64,000 nucleotides of DNA from positions 2,542,001 through 2,606,000 of the forward strand of contig NZ_CP097218.1 in assembly GCF_023373525.1 (NCBI RefSeq). Direction: 5' to 3'. The stretch is from Brachybacterium kimchii (GTDB lineage Bacteria; Actinomycetota; Actinomycetes; Actinomycetales; Dermabacteraceae). A program made the translations under genes and the position numbers. Shown here in pieces: positions 1 through 7,823 of this stretch (within the stretch, counting starts at the first letter, position 1; each line of letters begins with the position of its first letter). Below the pieces are notes generated by a model that searched no databases, was not told the origin of the DNA, and saw only the letters and a list, made by a program, of their open reading frames with translations.

Positions 1-52
1 GCATCCCCGCGTGCGCGCCGCGGCGCGACGCGCGCTGGACCAGCCCGGCTGA
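1..52 (+). CDS. possible 3' end of a gene entering from the left edge
   Basis: One frame is open from the window edge to a TGA at 50-52 and would encode about 16 C-terminal residues rich in Arg and Ala. The stretch is too short to identify, and high-GC DNA often stays open by chance, so this is only a possible gene end. The gene on the other strand ends at 151, which would make the two convergent. Confidence 0.25.
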   Translation, partial: HPRVRAAARRALDQPG

Positions 53-150
53 CCTCCTCGGTGCGGCGGCGCTCCACGCGACCCGACCGGACGTTCCCGC
101 GGGAACGTCATTCGGGCCCGATCCGTCAGATCGATGGGCGTCGGTGCGCC

Positions 151-786
151 TCAGCGCTCCGGCAGGTCGTAGGTCCGCCGGATGCTCGAGCCGAGCTCCC
201 GGATGTCAGCGCCGTAGACATGGATGGAGATCGCGGTGCCCTCCCCCGCGTTCCAGACCCGATGGAGGTCCCCGGGCGGGGCGAAGCCGTCGGCGCTGCC
301 GTTCGGGTTGGTCACCTCCGCGATGCGCACGAGGCGCAGGCCGTCCTCCGGGTCCGGCATCTGGCCGTCGGCGAGGTGCACCTCGTCCCCAGCGGCGTCC
401 TCGACCCGGTACCGGATCTCGGCCTCCTCGCCCTCGTAGACGCCGACCACGCACCAGGAGATGTGGTCGTGCACGGGCGTCTGCTGCCCGGGGAGCCATA
501 CCAGCGCGACGATCGAGAAGCTGCCGTCGGGCTCGACGTGGACGATGTTCTGCCGGTAGCGCTCGGGGTCCGCGACGCGGGCCTCCGCCGGCAGCAGGTC
601 CGGCACGGCGAGGTGCCGCTCCAGGGTGCGGGTCACGCGCCGTGACGTCTCGGCGGCGTCGCCGCTGGGCGCGACCGCCTCGCGGATCTCGCCGATCAGA
701 CGCCGGAGGGAGGGCGGGCAATCCTGCGGCGCACGATCTTCTGGCGCGCCTTCCGGTCGGACCGCCGAGGTCTCCTGCGTACTCAT
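151..786 (-). CDS. cysteine dioxygenase-type thiol dioxygenase (cupin)
   Basis: 211 residues, the usual size for bacterial cysteine or 3-mercaptopropionate dioxygenases, which use mononuclear iron and O2 to turn a thiol into a sulfinate in the cytosol. The metal ligands expected for the family are visible: HDH at 106-108 in the first cupin motif and His175 in the second (DLHRVWNAG). The later His189/Tyr191 pair (SIHVYG) fits the family's conserved C-terminal part. The start is preceded by a GAAGGGAC-like ribosome site. It is divergent from a DszC/SfnB-like monooxygenase, so a role in sulfur metabolism is likely. The exact thiol substrate cannot be read from sequence. Confidence 0.85.
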   Translation of the reverse strand: MSTQETSAVRPEGAPEDRAPQDCPPSLRRLIGEIREAVAPSGDAAETSRRVTRTLERHLAVPDLLPAEARVADPERYRQNIVHVEPDGSFSIVALVWLPGQQTPVHDHISWCVVGVYEGEEAEIRYRVEDAAGDEVHLADGQMPDPEDGLRLVRIAEVTNPNGSADGFAPPGDLHRVWNAGEGTAISIHVYGADIRELGSSIRRTYDLPER

Positions 787-1126
787 CGGCCCGTCCCTTC
801 TCCGAGTGCGCTCCTGCGGGCAGGCGGCGCACGTCCATCAGCGGTCTTCGACCAGGTTATCGAGCACCCGGCGTCGACCGCACGCTCGGCGAACCCCCGA
901 TGTCGAGGGGGTGACGAGCGCGTGGACGGCACCGACGGGGCCGTCGACGACGCCGGCCCGCGCCATTCCGGCGCGCGAGCGCGCCCGACCTCGCGCGAGA
1001 ACGCATGCGACGCGGTGGGAACCCGCGCGAACCCATAAGTCCTGACAGGCTCACGCCTTAGCTGTCCTATGTAGCGTGCGTGGGGAAGCACCACCCGCAC
1101 CCGCACCACGACGAAGGAGCTGGCCC
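787..1126. other. divergent intergenic region
   Basis: About 340 bases between two divergent genes with no credible coding sequence. It should hold the promoters of both. A tentative plus-strand promoter is listed separately. I see no known riboswitch core. Confidence 0.5.
1042..1070 (+). promoter_or_regulatory. tentative promoter of the DszC/SfnB-like gene
   Basis: CTGACA and TCCTAT separated by 17 bases, 57 bases before the ATG at 1127. The -35 box matches five of six consensus bases and the -10 box only three. TATGTA at 1068 is an alternative -10. Confidence 0.3.
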
Positions 1127-2410
1127 ATGACCACGACCGAAGCACCCGCGGCAGCATCGCCCGCAGGCACGCACCCGTCCCCGCCCGCCGACCCGGACTC
1201 CCCTGCCCCCACCTGGACAGCGCACCCGACCACCACCGAGGGCTGGCTGGAGCGGGCCCAGGAGGTCTCCGACCTCCTGGCAGCCGATGCCGTCGCGCGC
1301 GACCGCGCGAACCGGAGTCCCTTCCGGGAGGTCGAGCTGCTGAAGTCCGCCGGCCTGCTGACGCTGCTGGGCCCGCGCGAGTTCGGCGGCGGAGGCCAGA
1401 CCTGGGAGACCGCGTACACGGCGGTCCGCATCGTCGCGCGCGGCGACGGCTCCATCGGCCAGCTGCTCGCCTACCACTTCCTGTGGTTCTGGACCGCGGA
1501 GCTCGTGGGGACCGATGAGCAGCGCGCGGCCTTCGCGCGGTCCGCGACCGAGGGGAACTGGCTGATCGGCGGGGCCGTCAACCCCCGCGATGACGACCTC
1601 ACGGTCACCGACGAGGGCGAGGAGCTGGTCTTCACCGGCCGCAAGTCCTTCTCCACCGGCGGCGTCGTCTCCGACGTGACGATCCTCGAGGGAGTCCTGG
1701 AGGGCACCGGGGACCACGTCTTCACCGCCGTGCCCACACGCCAGGAGGGCATCGACTTCGCCGGCGACTGGGACAACCTGGGGCAGCGCCTCACGGAGTC
1801 CGGCTCCGTGCGGATCACGGACGTGCGCGTCCCGTGGGCCGACGCGCTCGGCTACGTCGACAAGCAGTTCCACGGTCTGGTGTACGCCACCCTCAACGTG
1901 CCCGCGATCCAGCTGGTGTTCACGAACTTCTACCTGGGGATCGCCCAGGGCGCCCTCGAGCGCGCCGCGGCCTACACGCGGGAGAAGACCCGTGCGTGGC
2001 CCTTCGGAGGGGACGACAAGGCGTCGGCCGACGAGGAGTGGTACATCCTCGAGGGCTACGGCCAGCTGGCCTCGAAGCTCTGGGCCGACGAGGCCCTCAT
2101 CGACCGCACCGGCGCCACGATCAGCGAGGTCCTCCACGCCCCGCGGGAGGAGCTCACCGAGCAGCGGCGCGGCGAGATCGCCGTGCAGGTCGCCGCCTCC
2201 AAGCTGCGCATCGCCGAGGACGGCCTCGAGGTGACCTCCAAGATCTTCGAGCTCACCGGGGCGCGCGCCTCCTCGAACTCCGTGGGCCTGGACATCTACT
2301 GGCGGAACCTCCGCACCCACTCGCTGCACGACCCGCTGCCCTACAAGAAGCGCGAGGTGGGCGAGTACGCGCTCGCCGGCCGCATCCCGGAGCCCACCTG
2401 GTACACGTGA
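1127..2410 (+). CDS. acyl-CoA dehydrogenase-fold flavin monooxygenase (DszC/SfnB-like)
   Basis: 427 residues with the N-terminal helical, middle beta and C-terminal helical domains of the acyl-CoA dehydrogenase superfamily. The long hydrophilic N-terminus, the segment FSTGGVVSDV near residue 180 and the ending WRNLRTHSLHDPLPYKKREVG resemble the flavin-dependent monooxygenases (dibenzothiophene monooxygenase DszC, SfnB) that oxidise organosulfur compounds with reduced flavin from a partner reductase. The ATG at 1127 is chosen because GAAGGAG precedes it; the frame is open 17 codons further upstream. The neighbouring thiol dioxygenase supports a sulfur-scavenging role. A plain acyl-CoA dehydrogenase is less likely from the neighbourhood, but the substrate is unknown. 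Confidence 0.75.
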   Translation: MTTTEAPAAASPAGTHPSPPADPDSPAPTWTAHPTTTEGWLERAQEVSDLLAADAVARDRANRSPFREVELLKSAGLLTLLGPREFGGGGQTWETAYTAVRIVARGDGSIGQLLAYHFLWFWTAELVGTDEQRAAFARSATEGNWLIGGAVNPRDDDLTVTDEGEELVFTGRKSFSTGGVVSDVTILEGVLEGTGDHVFTAVPTRQEGIDFAGDWDNLGQRLTESGSVRITDVRVPWADALGYVDKQFHGLVYATLNVPAIQLVFTNFYLGIAQGALERAAAYTREKTRAWPFGGDDKASADEEWYILEGYGQLASKLWADEALIDRTGATISEVLHAPREELTEQRRGEIAVQVAASKLRIAEDGLEVTSKIFELTGARASSNSVGLDIYWRNLRTHSLHDPLPYKKREVGEYALAGRIPEPTWYT

Positions 2411-2505
2411 GCAGCGCGCCCTCCGCCGCACCGGCGGGCGGATCCCGCCATGGCCCCGGCTCCCCCGGCCGAGGCCTCCCCGGCCGCGACTCCTTCGGCC
2501 GCGTC

Positions 2506-2511
2506 TACCCT
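2506..2511 (+). promoter_or_regulatory. -10 box suggesting a leaderless OsmC transcript
   Basis: TACCCT lies six bases before the ATG at 2518, the spacing at which transcription would begin on or beside the start codon. No ribosome-binding site is visible, so a leaderless mRNA is plausible. Confidence 0.35.
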
Positions 2512-2517
2512 GGGGCC

Positions 2518-3024
2518 ATGGCGGAAGCATCCGGACACTCCCCGACCGAGACGGCCACCACCGCGGGAGCATCCGCGTCCACGGCCCCCGACGCCCTCCC
2601 CGAGAAGTACACCCGCGCTCTCTACACCGCGCACGTGGAGAACGTCGGCGGCACGGCGGGCGAGGTCCGCGTCGAGAACGGACCCACGCTGCCCACGGGC
2701 GGTCCGTCGGCCGACGCCACCGGCTCGAATCCCGAGCAGTTCCTCGCGATGGCGTGGAGCACGTGCCTGGGCGAGACCCTCAAGGCGGTGCTGCGCGAGC
2801 AGGGGATCGACGCCGTCACCCATGTGCACGTCGAGGTCAGCCTGCACTTCGACCCCTCGGGCGGCTACCGCTTCGCGCCGCGCGCCCTGGTGAGCATCGA
2901 GGACGTGGGCGAGGACGAGGCCCGCCGTCTCGCGGAGGCCGCGCACGCGCGCTGCCCCGTCTCCCGACTCCTCGGCCGTGCCGATTCGGGTGCTCTCGAG
3001 GTCGTGCCGCCGCCCCGGGGCTGA
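2518..3024 (+). CDS. OsmC/Ohr-family protein
   Basis: 168 residues. The family reduces organic hydroperoxides with two redox cysteines. Here Cys83 (WSTCLGETL) and Cys146 (HARCPVSRL) occupy the expected places in the central helix and near the C-terminus. The first 30 residues are low in complexity. The gene follows the flavin monooxygenase by 107 bases in the same direction. Monooxygenase chemistry leaks peroxide, so a protective role is a reasonable inference. The sequence alone does not decide between the OsmC and Ohr subgroups. Confidence 0.85.
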   Translation: MAEASGHSPTETATTAGASASTAPDALPEKYTRALYTAHVENVGGTAGEVRVENGPTLPTGGPSADATGSNPEQFLAMAWSTCLGETLKAVLREQGIDAVTHVHVEVSLHFDPSGGYRFAPRALVSIEDVGEDEARRLAEAAHARCPVSRLLGRADSGALEVVPPPRG

Positions 3025-3075
3025 TCACCATCGCGGCGGCCGACGGGGCGCGGACCGCCGCGGGGCGACGGAGGA

Positions 3076-3957
3076 TCAGGGGCGCGCGTCGAGGATCTGC
3101 TGGGCGCGCGCGAGAGCGACGTCGACCCCCGCGCGGACCTCGGCGAGCCCCTGCGCGACGGGCAGCGCCCGCAGCTCGTCGGCGATGATCTCGACGCCCC
3201 AGAAGCCCGTCCAGCCCGCGTCGGTCATCGCCACCACGAAGCCCGCCATGTCGAGATCCCCGCGGCCCGGGAGGCAGCGCGGAGCGACGCCGTCGGCACC
3301 CACCGGCGCGTCACCGAGCTCGACCATGGCGACCGGGACGCCCTCCAGGAGCGCGGGCAGGAGCGTGAAGTCGTCGTCGCCGGATCTCGCGAGCTGGAAG
3401 ATGTCCACGGCGAGCCCGGCACGCGGATGGTCCACGGCACGGACGAGGTCGACCGCGTCGCCGAACATCGGCAAGTTGGTGTCCGCCATCGCCTCGAGCG
3501 CCAGGGTGACGCCGAAGGCGTCGGCGCGCTCGGCGACCCGGTGCAGATCCGCGGCGAAGGCCGCGGGGTCCGGCGCCTCGGAGCGATCGGCGCCGAGGTG
3601 GCATGCGCCGATCTTCAGGGCGGGGGCTCCGAGCTGCGCCGCGGCCTCGAGGAAGTCGTCGAGCTGGCGGTCCGAGGCCGCGCGAGCCGCGCCCTGTTCC
3701 CACCAGTCGCTGAGGAACTCGAGCTCGATGCGCTCGATGCCGGCGTCCTCGAGCTGTGCGCGCAGTCGGGGAAGGCCGATCGTGTCGCGCAGCTCCACGA
3801 GATCGGCATGCTGGATCCCCGCGCCTCGCCAGCCCGAGGCGGCGAGGGCCTCGATCCGCTCCGGGAGAGGCACGGGGCTGCGCTGATCCTCGTCACGGGG
3901 GCCGACGTCCCCCGCCCAGGTCCAGCAGGAGGCCAGCAGGTCGTGGTGGGTGCTCAT
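3076..3957 (-). CDS. sugar phosphate isomerase/epimerase family TIM barrel
   Basis: 293 residues of the xylose-isomerase-like (AP endonuclease 2) TIM-barrel family. Conserved acidic positions expected to bind a divalent metal are visible: a Glu in LALEAMADTN, an Asp in AVDIFQLARS and a Glu near the C-terminus in WGVEII. Members isomerise or epimerise sugars, inositols or hydroxypyruvate. The specific substrate cannot be told from sequence. The gene stands alone between an OsmC gene in convergent orientation and a candidate small RNA. Two further members of this family occur in the window, at 12883 and 20189. Confidence 0.75.
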   Translation of the reverse strand: MSTHHDLLASCWTWAGDVGPRDEDQRSPVPLPERIEALAASGWRGAGIQHADLVELRDTIGLPRLRAQLEDAGIERIELEFLSDWWEQGAARAASDRQLDDFLEAAAQLGAPALKIGACHLGADRSEAPDPAAFAADLHRVAERADAFGVTLALEAMADTNLPMFGDAVDLVRAVDHPRAGLAVDIFQLARSGDDDFTLLPALLEGVPVAMVELGDAPVGADGVAPRCLPGRGDLDMAGFVVAMTDAGWTGFWGVEIIADELRALPVAQGLAEVRAGVDVALARAQQILDARP

Positions 3958-4103
3958 GGGTTCTCGCCTCTCCGCGGCGGCAGCGCTGCGATGCGCACTG
4001 CCATGGATGCGTACGAGTGTACAAAGGTCGCGTCCGCCACCGCCCGGCCGCTCGCATAGGGAACCGACAGCTCGCGTTCAGCGCCTGCCAGGCTGGGACC
4101 GGT

Positions 4104-4225
4104 TAGGTATATCCCAGGTGCTGACGGAGCGGCGAGCCACTGAGGAGAGGCTCCCGCCTGACCCGCAGCACCGGGGAAAGGGATGGCCCCGGCCCGTGGG
4201 GACGGGCCGGGGCGCTTTCTGTTCC
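4104..4225 (+). ncRNA. candidate small structured RNA
   Basis: In the 311-base gap between two minus-strand genes, a TAGGTATAT stretch (4104-4112), usable as a -10 region, is followed by nested complementarity. GGTGCTG at 4117-4123 pairs with CAGCACC at 4166-4172. Inside it GCGG and GAGCC (4129-4132, 4134-4138) pair with GGCTC and CCGC (4149-4157) around a ten-base loop. A 12-bp terminator hairpin follows. The result would be a plus-strand transcript of about 105 bases. It does not match any riboswitch or RNA family whose core I can recall, and no plus-strand gene follows, which argues for a free-standing RNA. A strong -35 box is not visible. Confidence 0.45.
4186..4213. terminator. strong intrinsic terminator hairpin, possibly bidirectional
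   Basis: A perfect 12-bp stem, 4186-4197 against 4202-4213, with a GGGG loop. On the plus strand it is followed by GCTTTCTGTT and on the minus strand by CATCCCTTT. It can end the candidate small RNA and also the S9 peptidase transcript coming from the right. Confidence 0.65.
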
Positions 4226-4268
4226 GGGGGTTCTGCGACCGGGCCGGACCGTTCAGCCGTTCAGCCGT

Positions 4269-6329
4269 TCAGCCCAGCGTCGCGGGGCGGTCCCAGGCGA
4301 TGTCGCGCACGTGCTCGTCGAGGAACCCGAGGAACGTCTCGTACCAGACCTGTGCATTGCCGCGACCGGTGATCCAGTGCCCCTCGTCGGGGAAGTAGAG
4401 GAACCGGTGGCGGGTGCGGCCGTGCTCGTCGCGCGGCGTGGCGGAGAACTCGTGCAGGTCGTACCAGAGCGCGTGGCCCTGCGCGATCGGCACGCGGTAG
4501 TCCTTGTCGCCGTGGATCACGAGCATCGGCACCTGGATCTCGGCGACCGAGTCCTTGGGGTTGAAGCGGCGGTTCTGCTCGCGCATCGGCCGCTCCCAGC
4601 CGGCGTTGTCGGTGGTGCGGCCCATCGATGCCGTGTCCCACAGCGAAGCGTGGGTGACGACGCAGCGGAAGCGGTCACCGGTGTGCCCGGCCACCCAGTT
4701 CGCCATGTACCCGCCGTAGGAGCCGCCCGCGAAGGCGGTGCGCTCGGCGTCGATGTCCGCGCGGGCGATCGTCGCGTCCGCGAGCGCCATGATGTCGGTG
4801 AACGGGGCGCCGCCGAGCTCGTGCTGGCCGCGGTCGATCATCTCCTGTCCGTAGCCGGTGGAGATCGCCGGGTCCGGCAGCAGCACGGCATAGCCCGCGT
4901 CGACGAAGGGACCGGGGTTCCAGCGATAGGTCCAGGCGTTCCAGGATCCCCAGGGTCCGCCGTGCGCGCAGACGACCAGCGGGTGCGGACCCTCGCCCGC
5001 GGGCAGACGCAGCCAGGCGCGCAGCGCCGTGCCGTCCTGGGCGGTGGCCGAGACCTCGGTGAGGGCGCCGGGCTGCTCGAGGGCGTCGGCGGGGTGCGGC
5101 AGGTCCGTGATCTCCCCGCTCGCCAGGTCGATGCGCACGGGGTGCGGGGCGACGGCGATCCCGGAGGCCGAGGCGACGGCCGCACCGCCCGCGACGGCGA
5201 GCTGCGCGAAGGAGAGCTCCTGGTCCGGTCCGCCGGCGAGCCGGCGCCCGGCGGCGTCGCCGAGGCCGCCGATCCACACGGATCCGCGGCCCTCATCATC
5301 GCCCGCGCCCACGAGGGTGTCCCCGTCGACCCAGGTGAGATGGGGGTCCCGGTCCAGATCGGGCCAGATCTCGCGGCTCTCCCCGGTGGCGAGGTCGAGC
5401 ACCTCGGTGCGCGAGCACGCGGAGGCGGTCTGCGTCCAGGTGCGCTCGCGCGAGATCAGCACGCGCGTCCCGTCGGGGCTGAACTCGCCGGGCCAGAACT
5501 CGATCTCGTTCGTGGCGTCGCGCAGCAGCTGCGGGGCCTGCGTCCCCGTGAGGTCGAGCAGGTAGAGGCGGCCGACGCCCAGGCGGTCGTCGAGCGAGTC
5601 GGTCATCGCCGCGAGCGCGCGGTGGCCCTGCCGGTCCGCGCTCCACGCGCTCAGCCGCCCGGGCGGCATCTCCAGGTGCCGGAAGTGGAGGACCTGGCGG
5701 CGCGGGCCGTCGTCGTCAACGGCCGACGGGTGCTGGTCGGATGACGCCCCCTGACCAGCCTGGGCGGTCGCCGTGGCGGTGAAGAGGTCCTCGGGGAGGG
5801 CCGCGACGGCGAGCACGCTGCGGGCGGGGCCCAGGTCGTGGTCCCAGTGGCGGGTCGGGAAGCCGTCGTGGAGGGCGGCGCTGACCCCTGCCTTCGTGCG
5901 CTCGCGGGAGAGGCGGGCATGCTCTGCCTCGTCGGACGCCTGGGAGTGGACGTCGATCTCGGCGACGAGCACGCCGTCGGCGAGGTGCAGTCCCCCGAAG
6001 CCGCCGGGACGGGAGGCGACCTCCCGGGCCTCTCCGCGAGGGGGCAGGGCCCAGAGCTGGGCGTCGTCGGCCTCCTCGCCGTCCTCCCCCAGGCGCTGGG
6101 CGGTGAAGAGTGTGGCGCCGTCCTCGGCGAGGGCCACGGAGCCCACGGACGCGTTCCCCCGGGTCAGGGGAAGCAGGGTGTCCTCGAGGAGCTCCACGAG
6201 CGAGCTGCGGTAGGAGGTGCCCTTCGCGTCCGGGGCCGAGACCTTGGCGACGATCCTCCCGCCCGGCGTCGTCTCCAGTCCCGCGAGGCGGCGGGCGTCC
6301 AGCAGTGCAGTGATGCTCCGATGCGTCAT
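4269..6329 (-). CDS. S9 family (prolyl oligopeptidase-like) serine peptidase
   Basis: 686 residues: a variable N-terminal beta-propeller-type region and a C-terminal alpha/beta hydrolase domain, as in acylaminoacyl-peptidase-like S9C enzymes. The catalytic triad is readable: Ser537 in GGSYGG, Asp610 in HGDKD and His651 in EGHW. No signal peptide is present, so it should act in the cytosol on short or blocked peptides. The start at 6329 (MTHRSITALL) is chosen because alignable sequence begins there; the frame stays open far upstream without further support. The gene is divergent from the 6456 membrane protein. Confidence 0.85.
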   Translation of the reverse strand: MTHRSITALLDARRLAGLETTPGGRIVAKVSAPDAKGTSYRSSLVELLEDTLLPLTRGNASVGSVALAEDGATLFTAQRLGEDGEEADDAQLWALPPRGEAREVASRPGGFGGLHLADGVLVAEIDVHSQASDEAEHARLSRERTKAGVSAALHDGFPTRHWDHDLGPARSVLAVAALPEDLFTATATAQAGQGASSDQHPSAVDDDGPRRQVLHFRHLEMPPGRLSAWSADRQGHRALAAMTDSLDDRLGVGRLYLLDLTGTQAPQLLRDATNEIEFWPGEFSPDGTRVLISRERTWTQTASACSRTEVLDLATGESREIWPDLDRDPHLTWVDGDTLVGAGDDEGRGSVWIGGLGDAAGRRLAGGPDQELSFAQLAVAGGAAVASASGIAVAPHPVRIDLASGEITDLPHPADALEQPGALTEVSATAQDGTALRAWLRLPAGEGPHPLVVCAHGGPWGSWNAWTYRWNPGPFVDAGYAVLLPDPAISTGYGQEMIDRGQHELGGAPFTDIMALADATIARADIDAERTAFAGGSYGGYMANWVAGHTGDRFRCVVTHASLWDTASMGRTTDNAGWERPMREQNRRFNPKDSVAEIQVPMLVIHGDKDYRVPIAQGHALWYDLHEFSATPRDEHGRTRHRFLYFPDEGHWITGRGNAQVWYETFLGFLDEHVRDIAWDRPATLG

Positions 6330-6383
6330 GGCCAGCAATCCTGCCAGAGCGGGTGCGCGCGCGTGCGCGGCCCGCCCTGGTGA

Positions 6384-6426
6384 GTACGCTCTGTGCTGAC
6401 GAGGTGCCTGGGTACGCTCTGGGCTG
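6384..6426 (+). repeat. duplicated -10-like element, 28-bp spacing
   Basis: GTACGCTCTGTGCTG at 6384-6398 recurs with one change at 6412-6426. Each copy carries TACGCT, a usable actinobacterial -10 box. They lie 30-70 bases before the ATG at 6456 and may be tandem promoters for that gene. Confidence 0.4.
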
Positions 6427-6455
6427 GAGTGCCGCACGCGCCACGAGGGGGAGCC

Positions 6456-7514
6456 ATGACGCAGGGACCTGGATCGCCGCACGGACAGCCGTCGCCGTCC
6501 GGGCTTCCGCACCAGCCCGGGCAGCCTGGACAGCAGGGCCAGCCCGGCCAGCCCGCTTCGCCCCGACGCCCTGTCGGCCCCTGGATCGTGGGGGTCTGCG
6601 GGTGCCTCGTGCTGCTTCTCATCGCAATCGGCGGCGGAGCGCTCGCCGTGATCCTCAGCCAGCGCGGGGATGACGAGGCGTCGGCGGACCCCTCGGCGAC
6701 GTCCTCCTCCGACTCCTCCTCCAAGCCGCCGGAGACGCCTCCACCGTTCACTCCGGCCGACCCCTACGAGAAGCTCACGCTGAGCGAGCAGGAGACGCGC
6801 GAGGTCCTGCAGACGAACCCGCTCACGCGCGGCACCCTGCCGACCGCGGACCAGTGCGACCTCCCGAAGCTCGCGGCGAAGCACAGCGACGAGGAGCTCG
6901 AGGCCTTCCTCAACGCCGGCGAGTCGTGCCTGACGCAGGTGTGGTCCACCGCGAGCTCGGACCGCTCGATGCCGTGGGCGACGCCGAGCATCGTGGTCTA
7001 CAGCTGGCCCGACGTGCCGAAGTCCAGCTGCGAGAAGGACACCTTCGAGCGCGACTACCCGCGCGTGTGCAACCTCGACAACACCATCTACTGGCCCGCC
7101 GACTACGACGCCTCCGATTCCGAGGACCCCGCCGAGGACTACCCGGCCCACCTGCTGTGGGGCCTCGCCCTCGTGCAGCAGACGACTGTCATGTGGCAGT
7201 CCAGCATCGGCCTCTACTACCAGCACCTGGACGACGAGGTCGGCGACGACGAGAAGGCGCAGGACGAGGCGCACCGCCGCTATGTCCTGCAGAACCAGTG
7301 CATGGCGGCGGCGACCGTGATGCAGCTCCCCGACGGGGCCCGGCCGTCGGCCGCCCTGCAGAAGTCCGTGCTCGACGCCCCGGCGCGCAAGGACAACACC
7401 GACCCCACGATCTCCGAGGACTCGCAGGACGCCTGGATCCGCGCGGGCCTGGAGAGCGAGGGCGACCTCGGCGCCTGCAACTCCTGGACGGCCGAGACCT
7501 CCGACGTGAGCTGA
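6456..7514 (+). CDS. membrane-anchored degenerate relative of YpfJ-type zinc metallopeptidases
   Basis: 352 residues: a Pro/Gly/Gln-rich cytoplasmic N-terminus (1-40), one membrane segment (about 43-66), a Ser/Pro-rich linker and an extracytoplasmic domain. The domain keeps the order seen in neutral zinc metallopeptidases of the YpfJ/KPN_00456 type: a Cys-rich strand with CNLDNTIYW, a helix, then QNQCMAAAT where the family has an LQADCxAG-like motif. The HExxH zinc site is missing; LVQQTTVMWQ stands at the matching place. This suggests a non-catalytic descendant, perhaps with a binding role. The assignment is by eye and needs profile support. The ATG follows GAGGGGGAG. The gene is divergent from the S9 peptidase. 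Confidence 0.6.
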   Translation: MTQGPGSPHGQPSPSGLPHQPGQPGQQGQPGQPASPRRPVGPWIVGVCGCLVLLLIAIGGGALAVILSQRGDDEASADPSATSSSDSSSKPPETPPPFTPADPYEKLTLSEQETREVLQTNPLTRGTLPTADQCDLPKLAAKHSDEELEAFLNAGESCLTQVWSTASSDRSMPWATPSIVVYSWPDVPKSSCEKDTFERDYPRVCNLDNTIYWPADYDASDSEDPAEDYPAHLLWGLALVQQTTVMWQSSIGLYYQHLDDEVGDDEKAQDEAHRRYVLQNQCMAAATVMQLPDGARPSAALQKSVLDAPARKDNTDPTISEDSQDAWIRAGLESEGDLGACNSWTAETSDVS

Positions 7515-7586
7515 GCCGGTCGGCCGCGCGCCGCAGCAGACGTCGGCCGGGAGCCGCCACGTGCCGCCGACCGCCGTCGGCGCACT

Positions 7587-7653
7587 CTTCGATGTCGCCC
7601 CGTGAGACCTCAACGGCCATATGGGGTCGAGACCTCATGGAGAGACATCGAAG
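7587..7653. repeat. 67-bp imperfect inverted repeat
   Basis: CTTCGATGTC at 7587-7596 is the exact complement of GACATCGAAG at 7644-7653. Between the arms the nonamer GAGACCTCA appears twice, at about 7604 and 7630. No U-tract follows on either strand, so it is not an ordinary terminator. It could be a short mobile or REP-like unit, or a bulky protein-binding site. Confidence 0.55.
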
Positions 7654-7778
7654 CGCACGCGCACCCACCGCCTCCACGCCCACGGCCCGAAGCACGCGTC
7701 CCGGGTACACCTGAACCCGCAGGTCAGAGCCCCCGCTGTGTCCGACCATCCACCGCCCTTGCCGCCGCCTTCAAAGTA

Positions 7779-7792
7779 GTTTAATGTTGAAC
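7779..7792. promoter_or_regulatory. operator-like palindrome before the luciferase-like gene
   Basis: GTTTAATGTTGAAC, 14 bases with GTTnAA/TTnAAC half sites, lies in an AT-rich patch 31 bases before the next start codon. The form suits a MarR- or TetR-type repressor site. No such regulator gene is in the immediate neighbourhood. Confidence 0.4.
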
Positions 7793-7823
7793 CATCTTCA
7801 GACGCTGAGCCCAGGAGGCCGTC

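Larger units (their letters stand above)
7515..7823. other. intergenic region with inverted repeat and operator-like site
   Basis: 309 bases without a credible gene. It contains a long inverted repeat and, nearer the next gene, a palindrome overlapping its likely promoter; both are listed separately. Confidence 0.5.

Noticed and set aside
1067-2572. 501-codon open frame on the minus strand opposite the DszC/SfnB-like gene
   Set aside because: It is the mirror of a well-supported gene, its composition is Gly/Arg/Ala/Val-rich without domain motifs, and such long shadow frames are normal in DNA of this GC content.
4113-4180. Cobalamin or other known riboswitch before a gene
   Set aside because: GCCACTGA and GACCCGCAG resemble pieces of the cobalamin core but are in the wrong order and the remaining conserved blocks are missing; no plus-strand gene follows.
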